This document shows, piece by piece, positions 1 through 6,582 of a stretch of 12,288 nt of DNA. The notes beneath the pieces were generated by a model. The model searched no databases. It was given only the letters and a program-made list of their open reading frames with translations, and had not been told where the DNA came from. Origin of the DNA: Desulfobacteraceae bacterium (lineage in GTDB: Bacteria > Desulfobacterota > Desulfobacteria > Desulfobacterales > JAUWMJ01); contig JAUWOH010000057.1 of NCBI GenBank assembly GCA_030612225.1, positions 1-12,288 of the forward strand. The letters run 5' to 3'. Each line of letters begins with the position of its first letter. Positions within the stretch are counted from its first letter, which is position 1. The position numbers and the translations under genes were made by a program.

Positions 1-1
1 T

Positions 2-1336
2 TTACCTGACCTGGAAGGGTATAAGGTCATGGATCATATCAAACAAAAAAGCCCTGAATCTATAGTAATCATAATAACCGGTTTTGCTTCTATAGAATCA
101 GCAATAAAGGCGTTAAGAAAAGGAGCCTATGATTATATTAGGAAGCCTTTTGAGCAACAGGAATTATTAAAAACAACTGAAAATGCTCTTGAATGTAAAA
201 GACTTAAAGAAAATCGAAAACTATCTGAAACTGCATTGCGGGAAAGCGAGGAGAGACTACGTAATCTGGTTGAAAATTCATTGATCGGAATTTGCATTAT
301 CCAGGATAATAAAATTGTCTATAAGAATAGAGAGCAAAGCAACTTATTGGGCAAATTGCCTGATTCATTTGAAATCACTAAATTCGAATTTCTCCATCCA
401 GATGACATTTCTAAAGTTAAAAAGTTATATGAAGGCATTCTTTCCGGTAAAGCACAAACGGTTGAGACAGATTTCAGATTTAGTCCCTCATGCAAACTCA
501 GGGAGCAGGTAGATATAAAATGGGTACAGTGCCATGCTAGTGCATCCAATTATCTTGGCAAGGAAGCAATACTGGTTAATATGATGGATGTTAGCAGGGC
601 TAAGGAGTTGGAGTACCTGGTCATGATAAAACACAAAATGGCCTCACTTGGGCGGGTTGCTGCCGGGATCGCTCATGAAATAAGAAACCCTCTAACCGGT
701 ATTAATTCCTATTTATATACACTGGAAGACCTTTGCGATTTTGATACCATTAGTCCTGACAGTATTAAAATGATAAAAAAGATAGCAGGTCAAATCCAGA
801 CTGCATCCAATAAAATTGAGTCTGTTATCAAAAGGGTTCTCGATTTTTCCAGGCCCGGCACCCCTAAAATGGTTAAGATAAACCTGAATCAATCTTTGTC
901 GGAAGCCATTAAACTTTCCACAGCTACCTTGCGGAAAAAAAGTATTAAAATAGAAATATCTCTGGCTGATAATCTGCCGGAGTGCTATGGCGATGCGCAC
1001 CTGATGGAACAGGTAATGTTAAACCTGATTAATAATGCAACTCAGATAATGAGCGAAAAAGATGATAAAAAAATGATAAAGGTTACATCATATTTTAAAA
1101 ACCAGAGTCTTTTTATACGTGTTGCCGATTCCGGACCTGGCGTTCCCTTGAAGCTAAGGGAGAGAATTTTTGATCCATTTTTTACAACACACCCTGATGG
1201 ATCCGGTATCGGGCTGAGTCTTGCCCAGAGAATTGTTGCCGACCACGGCGGTACGATAAATGTGGGCACGAGCGAGTGGGGTGGAGCTGAGTTCAGTATC
1301 GAACTTCCGATTGAGAAAAGGGTGGGCCCGAGATGA
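2..1336 (+). CDS. Response regulator-PAS-histidine kinase hybrid (5' end outside window)
   Basis: Soluble signal-transduction kinase of a two-component/phosphorelay system. The frame is open from position 2, upstream of the first ATG at 29, and the residues from position 2 (LPDLEGYKV) are the middle of a receiver domain, so the true start and the phospho-accepting Asp lie left of the window. Counting from position 2, the receiver ends with the conserved Thr (ITG, about residue 26) and Lys (RKPF, about 48). A helical linker and a PAS domain (about 80-200) follow, then HisKA with the HEIRNP H-box (His about 225), and HATPase_c with N-box NLINNA, G1 DSGPG, F-box FDPFF and G2 GSGIGLSLAQ. No membrane segment is visible. 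The H-box through ATPase pattern resembles NtrB/AtoS-type kinases that partner sigma-54 activators. Its TGA stop overlaps an ATG (ATGA) that starts what looks like a lost response-regulator gene. The ligand is unknown. Family call is firm. Confidence 0.93.
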   Translation, partial: LPDLEGYKVMDHIKQKSPESIVIIITGFASIESAIKALRKGAYDYIRKPFEQQELLKTTENALECKRLKENRKLSETALRESEERLRNLVENSLIGICIIQDNKIVYKNREQSNLLGKLPDSFEITKFEFLHPDDISKVKKLYEGILSGKAQTVETDFRFSPSCKLREQVDIKWVQCHASASNYLGKEAILVNMMDVSRAKELEYLVMIKHKMASLGRVAAGIAHEIRNPLTGINSYLYTLEDLCDFDTISPDSIKMIKKIAGQIQTASNKIESVIKRVLDFSRPGTPKMVKINLNQSLSEAIKLSTATLRKKSIKIEISLADNLPECYGDAHLMEQVMLNLINNATQIMSEKDDKKMIKVTSYFKNQSLFIRVADSGPGVPLKLRERIFDPFFTTHPDGSGIGLSLAQRIVADHGGTINVGTSEWGGAEFSIELPIEKRVGPR

Positions 1337-1380
1337 CGAATTACTCTGTTTTTGTTGTCGATGAGAACTTTCAGCATCTT
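1333..1380 (+). pseudogene. Possible 5' remnant of a response regulator gene coupled to the kinase
   Basis: An ATG overlaps the kinase TGA as ATGA, the usual layout for a coupled regulator gene. Its first residues read MTNYSVFVVDENFQHL, which resembles the first strand and acidic pocket of a receiver domain (hydrophobic run then VVD-D/E-N). After roughly residue 16 the frame stops looking like a receiver and ends at a TAA at 1456-1458. Meanwhile the opposite strand begins to read as the end of the minus-strand envelope-protein remnant. I infer a deletion or rearrangement junction between about 1350 and 1390. The similarity is short, so this is a suggestion only. Confidence 0.35.
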
Positions 1381-1594
1381 GATATCCGAGGACACCGACA
1401 TAACTTCGATGGTTTTCCCCATTTTCAGGGTCAACAGTATTCCAGAACTGAGCGCTAAGTTCCCACTGGTCATCAACGCTATGAGTCACGCCGAGCCCAT
1501 ATAATTTCCCTTCGGTTTTTTCAAAAACCTGGGCGGCAATTCCTTTATATGTTCCGATTTCTCCAGCATTAAAGGACAGGGATGTATCATTATT
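1370..1594 (-). pseudogene. 3' remnant of the envelope-protein gene beyond an in-frame amber codon
   Basis: Immediately after the TAG at 1595-1597 the same minus-strand frame continues for about 75 codons with composition like the upstream protein. It is rich in aromatic and Thr/Ser/Gly residues in alternating beta-strand-like runs, for example TYKGIAAQVFEKTEGKLYGL and DDQWELSAQFWNTVD. This reads like amphipathic strands of an outer-membrane beta-barrel. The frame stays open to 1154, but below about 1370 it lies antisense to the kinase and loses this character. So the protein appears to have lost its C-terminus as well as being interrupted by TAG. The left limit given is approximate. Confidence 0.5.
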
Positions 1595-2506
1595 CTAAAA
1601 CTTTGTATTTACTCCCTGCAAAATAGTTGACGGCAGATAAAACCTGTAGCTTCTGCTGACCTGCGTTGGTGTAAAACCGCGAAAATGCCCAACTTCGCTG
1701 TCCATTTGCAACCAGTCTTTGAGCACATACTCCTGCTGCCGAAAAAGAACCCGCCCATCTTTAATTTTGTCATCTTCAAGGTTTTCTGATATAAGTCCTT
1801 CAGCAAGAAGCTCAAAACTGCCGTTGCTCAGGGTTTCCTGTCGCCAGCGAAGCTGTGTGCCGTGTTCGGTCAGGGTTGTAGTGTTATCAGTGTCATTTTT
1901 ATAATACCGGTAAGTAATTCCTATTGATCCTGGCCCCAGGCGGCTTTCTTCATATTCTTCTTCCTCAATTTCTTTAATGATATCTTCATCAATCAGATGA
2001 TCAACATAAATCGAAGGAGTAGAATCTTCAGTTGTTTTCAAATTGCCTACTGACGCATAATTAAGTCCAGCTGATCCAGGCTCGCGTGTCTTATCATATT
2101 CTTTAGCCTTCCTTTCCATTTCTTCTTCCGGAACATCTTCATCAATCGAGGGATCGACATAGATAGGAGGAGCAGAATCTTCAGTTGTTTTCAAATTGCC
2201 GGCAGGAGCATAGTTAAGTCCAACTGATCCAGGCTTGCGTGTCTTATCATATTCTTTAGCCTCCCTTTCCATTTTTTCTTCCAGAAGATCTTTATCAATC
2301 GAGCGATTGACATAGATAGGAGGAGTAGAATCTTTAGTTGTTTTGGAATTCCCGGAAGGCGCATAGGTAAGCCCAACTGATCCAGTCCCGCGTATTTTAT
2401 CATATTCTTTAGTAGGCTGAATATATAAACTTAATGCTGCCAAGGTAAGAGCGGCTAACAGTGTGAATAGTAAAAGGTTACGAAAAGAAATAGTAAATAA
2501 CTCCAC
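1595..2506 (-). CDS. Repeat-containing putative envelope protein, probably a decaying gene
   Basis: I do not recognise the family. The 303-residue frame opens at GTG 2504-2506, directly after an in-frame TAA (2510-2512), with no Shine-Dalgarno sequence, so the start is weak. Residues about 10-30 form a hydrophobic signal or anchor segment. Residues 33-185 are three tandem 51-residue repeats (KEYDK...GSVGLNYAP...IYVD...EEEMER), and a partial fourth unit follows (PGSIGITYRYY). Residues about 200-303 look beta-rich and aromatic (GTQLRWRQE, SRSYRFYLPST), as in an outer-membrane barrel or surface beta domain. The frame is closed by TAG, but the reading continues sensibly beyond it, so the stop probably interrupts an originally longer protein. 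The gene lies convergent to the upstream kinase and divergent from gdhA. It may be a pseudogene, or a real gene using amber readthrough; I favour the former. Confidence 0.55.
   Translation of the reverse strand: MELFTISFRNLLLFTLLAALTLAALSLYIQPTKEYDKIRGTGSVGLTYAPSGNSKTTKDSTPPIYVNRSIDKDLLEEKMEREAKEYDKTRKPGSVGLNYAPAGNLKTTEDSAPPIYVDPSIDEDVPEEEMERKAKEYDKTREPGSAGLNYASVGNLKTTEDSTPSIYVDHLIDEDIIKEIEEEEYEESRLGPGSIGITYRYYKNDTDNTTTLTEHGTQLRWRQETLSNGSFELLAEGLISENLEDDKIKDGRVLFRQQEYVLKDWLQMDSEVGHFRGFTPTQVSRSYRFYLPSTILQGVNTKF
1952..2410 (-). repeat. Three tandem 153-bp (51-codon) coding repeats
   Basis: Three in-frame units at 2410-2258, 2257-2105 and 2104-1952 encode near-identical 51-residue blocks. Each begins KEYDK and contains GS-[VA]-GL-x-YA and IYV. 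The first two end in an acidic/basic EEKMEREA-like helix; the third diverges to IEEEEYEES. A partial fourth unit continues below 1952. Units 2 and 3 are more alike than either is to unit 1, consistent with recent duplication. Confidence 0.9.
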
Positions 2507-2768
2507 AAATTAGGATTAAAATCAACATTATGACTGCGTTTTGAACTGCAAAATATCACCTGCCGCCAATGCATTTTTGTACGAATTGAGTAGGCAGGCG
2601 TATATTCAAATAGTGCTTATTTAAATCGGAAGTGTTATACTTTTTTTAAAAAATTAGCTAAATTTTCAAAATGTAAAATTATTTATCCTATTAATAATAA
2701 ATTATAACAGCATTTTACACCAAATGTCAATGTTTATCACATCCTTTTTTTTCTACAGCATTAATTAT
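2507..2768. other. A/T-rich divergent intergenic region upstream of gdhA
   Basis: About 260 bases with no convincing reading frame, separating the minus-strand repeat gene from the gdhA promoter. It is strongly A/T-rich from about 2635 to 2710 (runs of T and A, TTAGCTAA palindrome). I see no sigma-54 promoter, tRNA or riboswitch-like structure, and no convincing promoter for the minus-strand gene. Confidence 0.6.
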
Positions 2769-2797
2769 TTGACATTCCTGAACAATTAATTTAAATG
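2769..2797 (+). promoter_or_regulatory. Sigma-70 promoter for gdhA
   Basis: A perfect TTGACA -35 box at 2769-2774 is followed after 16 bases by TTAAAT (2791-2796) as a 4-of-6 -10 box (or TAAATG with a 17-base spacer). The predicted transcript would start near 2803 and leave a leader of about 50 nt ahead of the gdhA ribosome-binding site. Confidence 0.55.
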
Positions 2798-2852
2798 AAT
2801 GCCAATTTACAAAACCATTAAAAATAAAAGATTTCCAAAGGAGGAAGTTATT

Positions 2853-4202
2853 ATGTCAGACATTATGCAAATAGTAGAAAACAAGGATCCTCAGGAAAGA
2901 GAATTTCACCAGGCAGTAAGCGAAGTAATGGAATCAGTGAAACCGGTGTTGGATCAAAATCCTGTTTATCGGCAGGCAAAGATACCTGAAAGGATTGTTG
3001 AACCGGAACGGGTGATTTTATTCCGCGTGCCTTGGATGGATGATCAGGGGGAGCCGCAAGTCAACAGGGGTTTTCGTATAGAAATGAACAGCGCAATAGG
3101 CCCCTACAAGGGCGGACTGCGCTTCCATCCGTCTGTTAATCTGGGCATTCTAAAATTTCTTGCTTTTGAGCAGGTTTTTAAAAATGCTCTGACTACGCTG
3201 CCCATGGGTGGAGGGAAAGGCGGGTCGGATTTTGACCCCAAGGGGAAATCGGACAACGAGGTCATGCGGTTTTGCCACAGTTTTATGTGTGAGCTTTTTC
3301 GCCATATTGGTGCGAACACCGATGTTCCTGCAGGAGATATAGGTGTCGGGGCAAGGGAGATAGGTTTTCTTTTCGGGATGTTTAAAAAACTGAGAAATGA
3401 ATTTACCGGCATTTTAACCGGTAAGGGTCTCAACTGGGGAGGAAGCCTTATCAGGCCGGAAGCAACCGGATACGGCTCGGTTTACTTTGCTGCCGAAATG
3501 CTTGGCACCAGGGATAAAACACTGGAAAACGCCAAATGTCTGGTTTCCGGATCAGGAAACGTGGCCCAGTTTACCGCAGAAAAACTTTTGGAGCTTGGAG
3601 CTAAAGTTGTTACTTTATCAGATTCTTCAGGGTACATTTATGATGAAAGAGGAATAGATACAAAAAAACTTGAATATGTGAAGATGCTTAAGAACGCCAG
3701 AAGGGGAAGGATTGAAGAATATGTCGAGAAGTATTCTTCGGCTGTTTATACTCCGGTTGATCCTGCAGTCGATCATAATCCACTCTGGAATCATAAAGCA
3801 GATTGCGCTTTTCCAAGTGCCACCCAGAATGAAATCAATGGAAAAGATGCCCAGAACCTGGTAAACAATGGCGTTATACTGGTGAGTGAAGGGGCCAATA
3901 TGCCAACGGAACCGGAAGGGATAGATGTTTTTCTTGACAACAAGCTCCTATATGGCCCAGGCAAGGCGGCAAATGCCGGAGGCGTTTCTGTTTCAGGATT
4001 GGAAATGACCCAAAACAGTATGCGTCTGTCCTGGGCACGTGAGGAGGTGGATGACAAGCTGAAAATAATCATGAAAAGTATTCATAAAACCTGCTTGGAT
4101 GCAGCCGAACAATACGGCACACCCGGCAACTACGTTAATGGCGCCAACATTGCCGGCTTTGTTAAAGTAGTTGATGCTATGATGGACCAGGGTTTGGTCT
4201 GA
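2853..4202 (+). CDS. gdhA: NADP-specific glutamate dehydrogenase
   Basis: Catalyses reductive amination of 2-oxoglutarate with ammonium and NADPH to glutamate in the cytoplasm, an ammonium-assimilation route. The 449-residue product matches the length of the hexameric bacterial GdhA family (about 447). Visible landmarks are the substrate-binding GPYKGGLRFHPSV (84-95), the catalytic-lysine signature PMGGGKGGSDFDP (Lys122) and Asp162 in VPAGDIGVGAREIG. The Rossmann loop SGSGNVAQ (232-239) is followed by LSDSSG, where the strand end carries Ser rather than the acidic residue of NAD enzymes; this favours NADP. The C-terminal NAGGVSVSGLEMTQNS block is also present. I chose the ATG at 2853 because AAAGGAGG sits 8 bases upstream (2837-2844). 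The earlier in-frame ATG at 2799 has no such site and abuts the predicted -10 box. It is monocistronic and convergent with the cpxA-like gene. Confidence 0.97.
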   Translation: MSDIMQIVENKDPQEREFHQAVSEVMESVKPVLDQNPVYRQAKIPERIVEPERVILFRVPWMDDQGEPQVNRGFRIEMNSAIGPYKGGLRFHPSVNLGILKFLAFEQVFKNALTTLPMGGGKGGSDFDPKGKSDNEVMRFCHSFMCELFRHIGANTDVPAGDIGVGAREIGFLFGMFKKLRNEFTGILTGKGLNWGGSLIRPEATGYGSVYFAAEMLGTRDKTLENAKCLVSGSGNVAQFTAEKLLELGAKVVTLSDSSGYIYDERGIDTKKLEYVKMLKNARRGRIEEYVEKYSSAVYTPVDPAVDHNPLWNHKADCAFPSATQNEINGKDAQNLVNNGVILVSEGANMPTEPEGIDVFLDNKLLYGPGKAANAGGVSVSGLEMTQNSMRLSWAREEVDDKLKIIMKSIHKTCLDAAEQYGTPGNYVNGANIAGFVKVVDAMMDQGLV

Positions 4203-4204
4203 TT

Positions 4205-4314
4205 GTAAGCGCTCACAGGCACCGCACCTGCACGCGATCAGGGCAACCAGCCATAGCACAGACTATAGCTGGTCGCCCTGATCACGCACATCTGCAGCAC
4301 CTGTGAACGCTTAC
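4205..4314 (-). repeat. 110-bp imperfect palindrome, predicted long minus-strand RNA hairpin
   Basis: Arms 4205-4256 and 4263-4314 pair over 52 positions around a 6-nt loop. On the plus strand 41 positions are Watson-Crick and 11 are mismatched. Nine of the mismatches are A/C oppositions that become G.U pairs when the minus strand is transcribed; the other two are adjacent (4227-4228 with 4291-4292) and form one 2x2 internal loop. The minus-strand transcript is that of the cpxA-like gene, whose TAA stop (4311-4313) lies inside the base of the stem. No U-tract follows on either strand, so it is not a standard intrinsic terminator. It could be a 3'-UTR stability or attenuation structure, a processed RNA, or a non-autonomous palindromic mobile element. 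Confidence 0.85.
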
Positions 4315-5702
4315 GGGACGTACACGGTAAGCCTCACTATAATTTTCAATCCATCCGGCGAATTTTCAGCCCTGATGTTTCCTTTGTGCCTTTCAATGAT
4401 TTTTTTAGTAATGGCCAGACCTAATCCTGAGCCGGATGCACTGGATTGTTCAGTCCTGTAAAATGGTTCAAAAATTCTAGTTAGTTCTTCATCTGTCAAA
4501 GCCTTAAATGAGTTTGTGACAGTGATGACAGGAGAGTTTTCTTCAAAACATGTTTTGATAATCACATGATCATTTTCAGGTGTAAACTTGACGGCATTTT
4601 CGAGAATGTTTGAAAATGCGGTTTTAAGTGCATTCATGTCTCCGGATATCGGCTGATCGACATACAAAGACGTCATAACATGTAAATTCCTGCGGCTGAT
4701 ATTGGGCTTGAGATGTTTAAGGATTTCGTTTAGCAGTTCGGAAAGATCAATGGGTTTAAGCTTTATGGCTGTTTCGTGAATATCAAGTTTTGATAGAAGG
4801 AGGATGTTTCCTATGAGGCGATCCAACTCCTCGACGTCTTCCTGCATGTCGCATAAATGCCTGTCCAGGTCATTATACTCGTTTCTCTCCAGTTTTTCCC
4901 CAAGAAGTTCTTGTGCGATACGGATTCTTGCAAGGGGGCTTCGCAGTTCGTGGGATATATTGGCTGTAAGCTCCCTGCCTCCTTTAATCATTTTTCCCAG
5001 TTCTTCGGCCATGCGATTAAAAGAACGACCCAGCTCCCCTATCTCGTCTTTTCCTTTAACCATGACCCTGTGAGAAAGATCCCCTTCTGCAATTCTGATG
5101 GCAGAGGCTTTAAGCAGCTTGATTCTTTTCGTGATAAGTCTTGAAACAGGAATTATCAGTATAGCAATTATAATACCGATTCCAGCAAGTCCCAGTGCAA
5201 AAGCCCCCTCAATGTGGGTTTTTTTCATGTTTTCGTAAAGATGGAAACTGCCGGTTTCGCTGTTACTGATTTCAACCGGAATTGTTATGTAAAAAAAATG
5301 GCGCCTTTTGAAATTGCGGTGCATTTTAAATTGTTCATAATCCTTCATGCGATCTTTGGCAATACCCGCAACACCGACAGGAATGTCCCCTTGAAAAGAC
5401 TTTAGGAGCACAGTCCCGTCAGAGTCTGTCAGCCAGACCTTTGCATCGTAAGTTTTTCCGAGGCGCAGGAGAAAGTTTTGTAAAGATTTGTTTTCTGCAG
5501 GGTGTATTTCAGGCTCTGATTTGATTTTTTCTTTAATAAAATCATTTATCATCGAGGCCTGGACTTTTGCATATCGCTCGAAACGGGAATTAAATATTCT
5601 GCCGGCAGAGAAGATAAAAAGTCCAAAGATTAATATCTCAGTTATAATCAGAACCAGGACAAAGGATAAAAATATTTTGATATAAAGTTTTGCAGGTCTC
5701 AT
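4311..5702 (-). CDS. CpxA-like envelope-sensing histidine kinase
   Basis: Inner-membrane sensor kinase of a Cpx-type two-component system, 463 residues. TM1 is about 9-32 and TM2 about 168-188, enclosing a periplasmic sensor of about 135 residues. A HAMP domain (about 190-240) follows, then HisKA with NISHELRSPLAR (His251) and HATPase_c with N-box NILENAVKF (365-373), FEPFYR and GSGLGLA (424-430). The FEPFYRT...GSGLGLAI pattern and membrane layout are CpxA-like. The G1 box is unusual: where DxGxG is expected the sequence reads VTNSFKALTDEEL. Its ATG (5700-5702) overlaps the regulator TGA as ATGA, so the two are translationally coupled. The stop codon falls in the base of the long hairpin at 4205-4314. 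The stimulus is not known; by analogy it is misfolded envelope protein relieved or transmitted through the neighbouring CpxP-like protein. Confidence 0.92.
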   Translation of the reverse strand: MRPAKLYIKIFLSFVLVLIITEILIFGLFIFSAGRIFNSRFERYAKVQASMINDFIKEKIKSEPEIHPAENKSLQNFLLRLGKTYDAKVWLTDSDGTVLLKSFQGDIPVGVAGIAKDRMKDYEQFKMHRNFKRRHFFYITIPVEISNSETGSFHLYENMKKTHIEGAFALGLAGIGIIIAILIIPVSRLITKRIKLLKASAIRIAEGDLSHRVMVKGKDEIGELGRSFNRMAEELGKMIKGGRELTANISHELRSPLARIRIAQELLGEKLERNEYNDLDRHLCDMQEDVEELDRLIGNILLLSKLDIHETAIKLKPIDLSELLNEILKHLKPNISRRNLHVMTSLYVDQPISGDMNALKTAFSNILENAVKFTPENDHVIIKTCFEENSPVITVTNSFKALTDEELTRIFEPFYRTEQSSASGSGLGLAITKKIIERHKGNIRAENSPDGLKIIVRLTVYVP

Positions 5703-6403
5703 GGCGAATCTACGAACATGTAGCCTGTTCCCCAGATAGTTTTAATGTGCCTGGGAGATCGGGGATCGGTTTCTATTTTTGCTCTCAACTTGCTGATATG
5801 AACGTCAATACTCCTGTCAAAGGCCATAAAATCTTTCCCACGGGCAAGATCCATGAGCTGATCGCGACTCATAACCTGGTTTGGATGCTCCATCAGTATT
5901 TCAAGAAGTTTAATTTCAGTTGAAGACAGTTCTACTTCTTTGTCTTCGATCAAAAGCGTTTGCTTTGCCCTGTTAAGTATAAGGCCACCTGCCTTGACAA
6001 ACAAATCTTTATCTCTTTTGGCCCGGCTTTTGTCCCGTCCCGGGAGTCTTCGGAGCACAGCTTTGATTCTTGCCAGAAGTTCTCTGGGGTTGAAAGGTTT
6101 CGGAAGATAGTCGTCTGCGCCAAGCTCAAGTCCTACGATCCTGTCCGCATCATCACCCTTGGCAGTGAGCATAATAACCGGAACAGTAAACTCCATACGG
6201 ATATCTTTCAACACATCCAGCCCATTTCGTTTCGGCAGCATGATATCGAGTATGACCATGTCCGGGGACTTTGCACGGATTGTTTCCGGGACTGCTGATC
6301 CATCAGCAAGAGTTAAGATATTAAATCCGTAACCTTCCAGATATTCCCTGAGAAGCTTTATGAGTTTTTTATCATCATCTACAAGTAAAACCTTTTTTAC
6401 CAT
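5699..6403 (-). CDS. CpxR-like OmpR-family response regulator
   Basis: Cytoplasmic DNA-binding response regulator paired with the downstream kinase, 234 residues from the chosen start. The receiver domain has the acidic pair Asp10/Asp11, the phospho-acceptor Asp53 (VILDIMLP), Thr80 and Lys102 (LPKPF). After a short basic linker (about 122-133), the winged-helix Trans_Reg_C domain runs to the C-terminus with FDRSIDVHISKLRAKIE and the wing IKTIWGTGYMF. I start at ATG 6401-6403, preceded at 5 nt by AGGTGA on the minus strand. The in-frame GTG three codons upstream lies within that site. Gene order regulator-kinase with a divergent CpxP-like gene mirrors cpxRA/cpxP, and the promoter region holds phased GTAAA sites, suggesting autoregulation. 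OmpR-family membership is certain; CpxR orthology is inferred from context. Confidence 0.93.
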   Translation of the reverse strand: MVKKVLLVDDDKKLIKLLREYLEGYGFNILTLADGSAVPETIRAKSPDMVILDIMLPKRNGLDVLKDIRMEFTVPVIMLTAKGDDADRIVGLELGADDYLPKPFNPRELLARIKAVLRRLPGRDKSRAKRDKDLFVKAGGLILNRAKQTLLIEDKEVELSSTEIKLLEILMEHPNQVMSRDQLMDLARGKDFMAFDRSIDVHISKLRAKIETDPRSPRHIKTIWGTGYMFVDSP

Positions 6404-6417
6404 AATTGTCACCTGTT

Positions 6418-6475
6418 TTTACATTTTTTTACATTTATTTAGCATCTTTTTACAACAGGAACAAACATTCTTTAC
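6418..6475 (-). promoter_or_regulatory. Helically phased GTAAA half-sites (predicted CpxR-type operator array)
   Basis: Reading the minus strand, GTAAA occurs at 6418-6422, 6428-6432, 6449-6453 and 6471-6475, with a one-mismatch copy (CTAAA) at 6438-6442. Start-to-start distances are 10, 10, 11 and 22 bases, i.e. one or two helical turns. The first pair is exactly GTAAA-N5-GTAAA, the known enterobacterial CpxR box. The array lies between the divergent regulator and CpxP-like genes and so could control both. Sites nearest 6418 overlap the presumed start region of the regulator transcript. The block is T-rich on the plus strand, so part of the match could be compositional. Confidence 0.6.
6436..6464 (-). 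promoter_or_regulatory. Weak candidate sigma-70 promoter for the cpxRA-like operon
   Basis: On the minus strand, TTGTTC (6459-6464) and TAAATA (6436-6441) are separated by 17 bases, about 35 bases from the regulator ATG. Both boxes are poor matches, as expected for an activator-dependent promoter, and they interdigitate with the GTAAA array. Confidence 0.25.
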
Positions 6476-6501
6476 AAGTTTATATTATTCTAAGCTCAAA
6501 A

Positions 6502-6542
6502 TTGATGGCGCCATCGGTGATATTTTTTTACGACGCCATCAA
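6502..6542. repeat. Nested inverted repeat in the cpxP-like leader/promoter
   Basis: TTGATGGCG (6502-6510) is perfectly repeated inverted as CGCCATCAA (6534-6542). The left arm is also half of a perfect 12-bp palindrome GATGGCGCCATC (6504-6515). The same sequence can therefore fold two mutually exclusive ways, or present a symmetric operator. It lies 40-80 bases ahead of the CpxP-like ATG. No U-tract directly follows, so a terminator is not indicated. Confidence 0.5.
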
Positions 6543-6582
6543 AATTAAATACTAAACCACTAACACCAAAAGGAGGAGAAAA

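Noticed and set aside
1042..1476. Minus-strand open frames overlapping the kinase 3' end
   Set aside because: They lie antisense to a clear histidine-kinase ATPase domain. Only the portion of the other frame above about 1370 has independent support as a gene remnant.
2732..2748. CRP/FNR-like half-sites (TGTCA...TCACA) ahead of gdhA
   Set aside because: Spacing is 7 rather than 6 and the left half is imperfect; not enough to call an operator.
2799..2852. Upstream ATG for gdhA giving 18 extra residues
   Set aside because: It has no ribosome-binding site and abuts the predicted -10 box; the ATG at 2853 has AAAGGAGG at ideal spacing and gives the normal family length.
4205..4314. Bidirectional intrinsic terminator
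   Set aside because: Neither strand has a T-tract following the stem, and the stem is far longer than typical terminators.
4857..6298. Plus-strand open frames opposite the cpxRA-like genes
   Set aside because: They are antisense shadows of well-supported two-component genes and show no family features or ribosome-binding sites.
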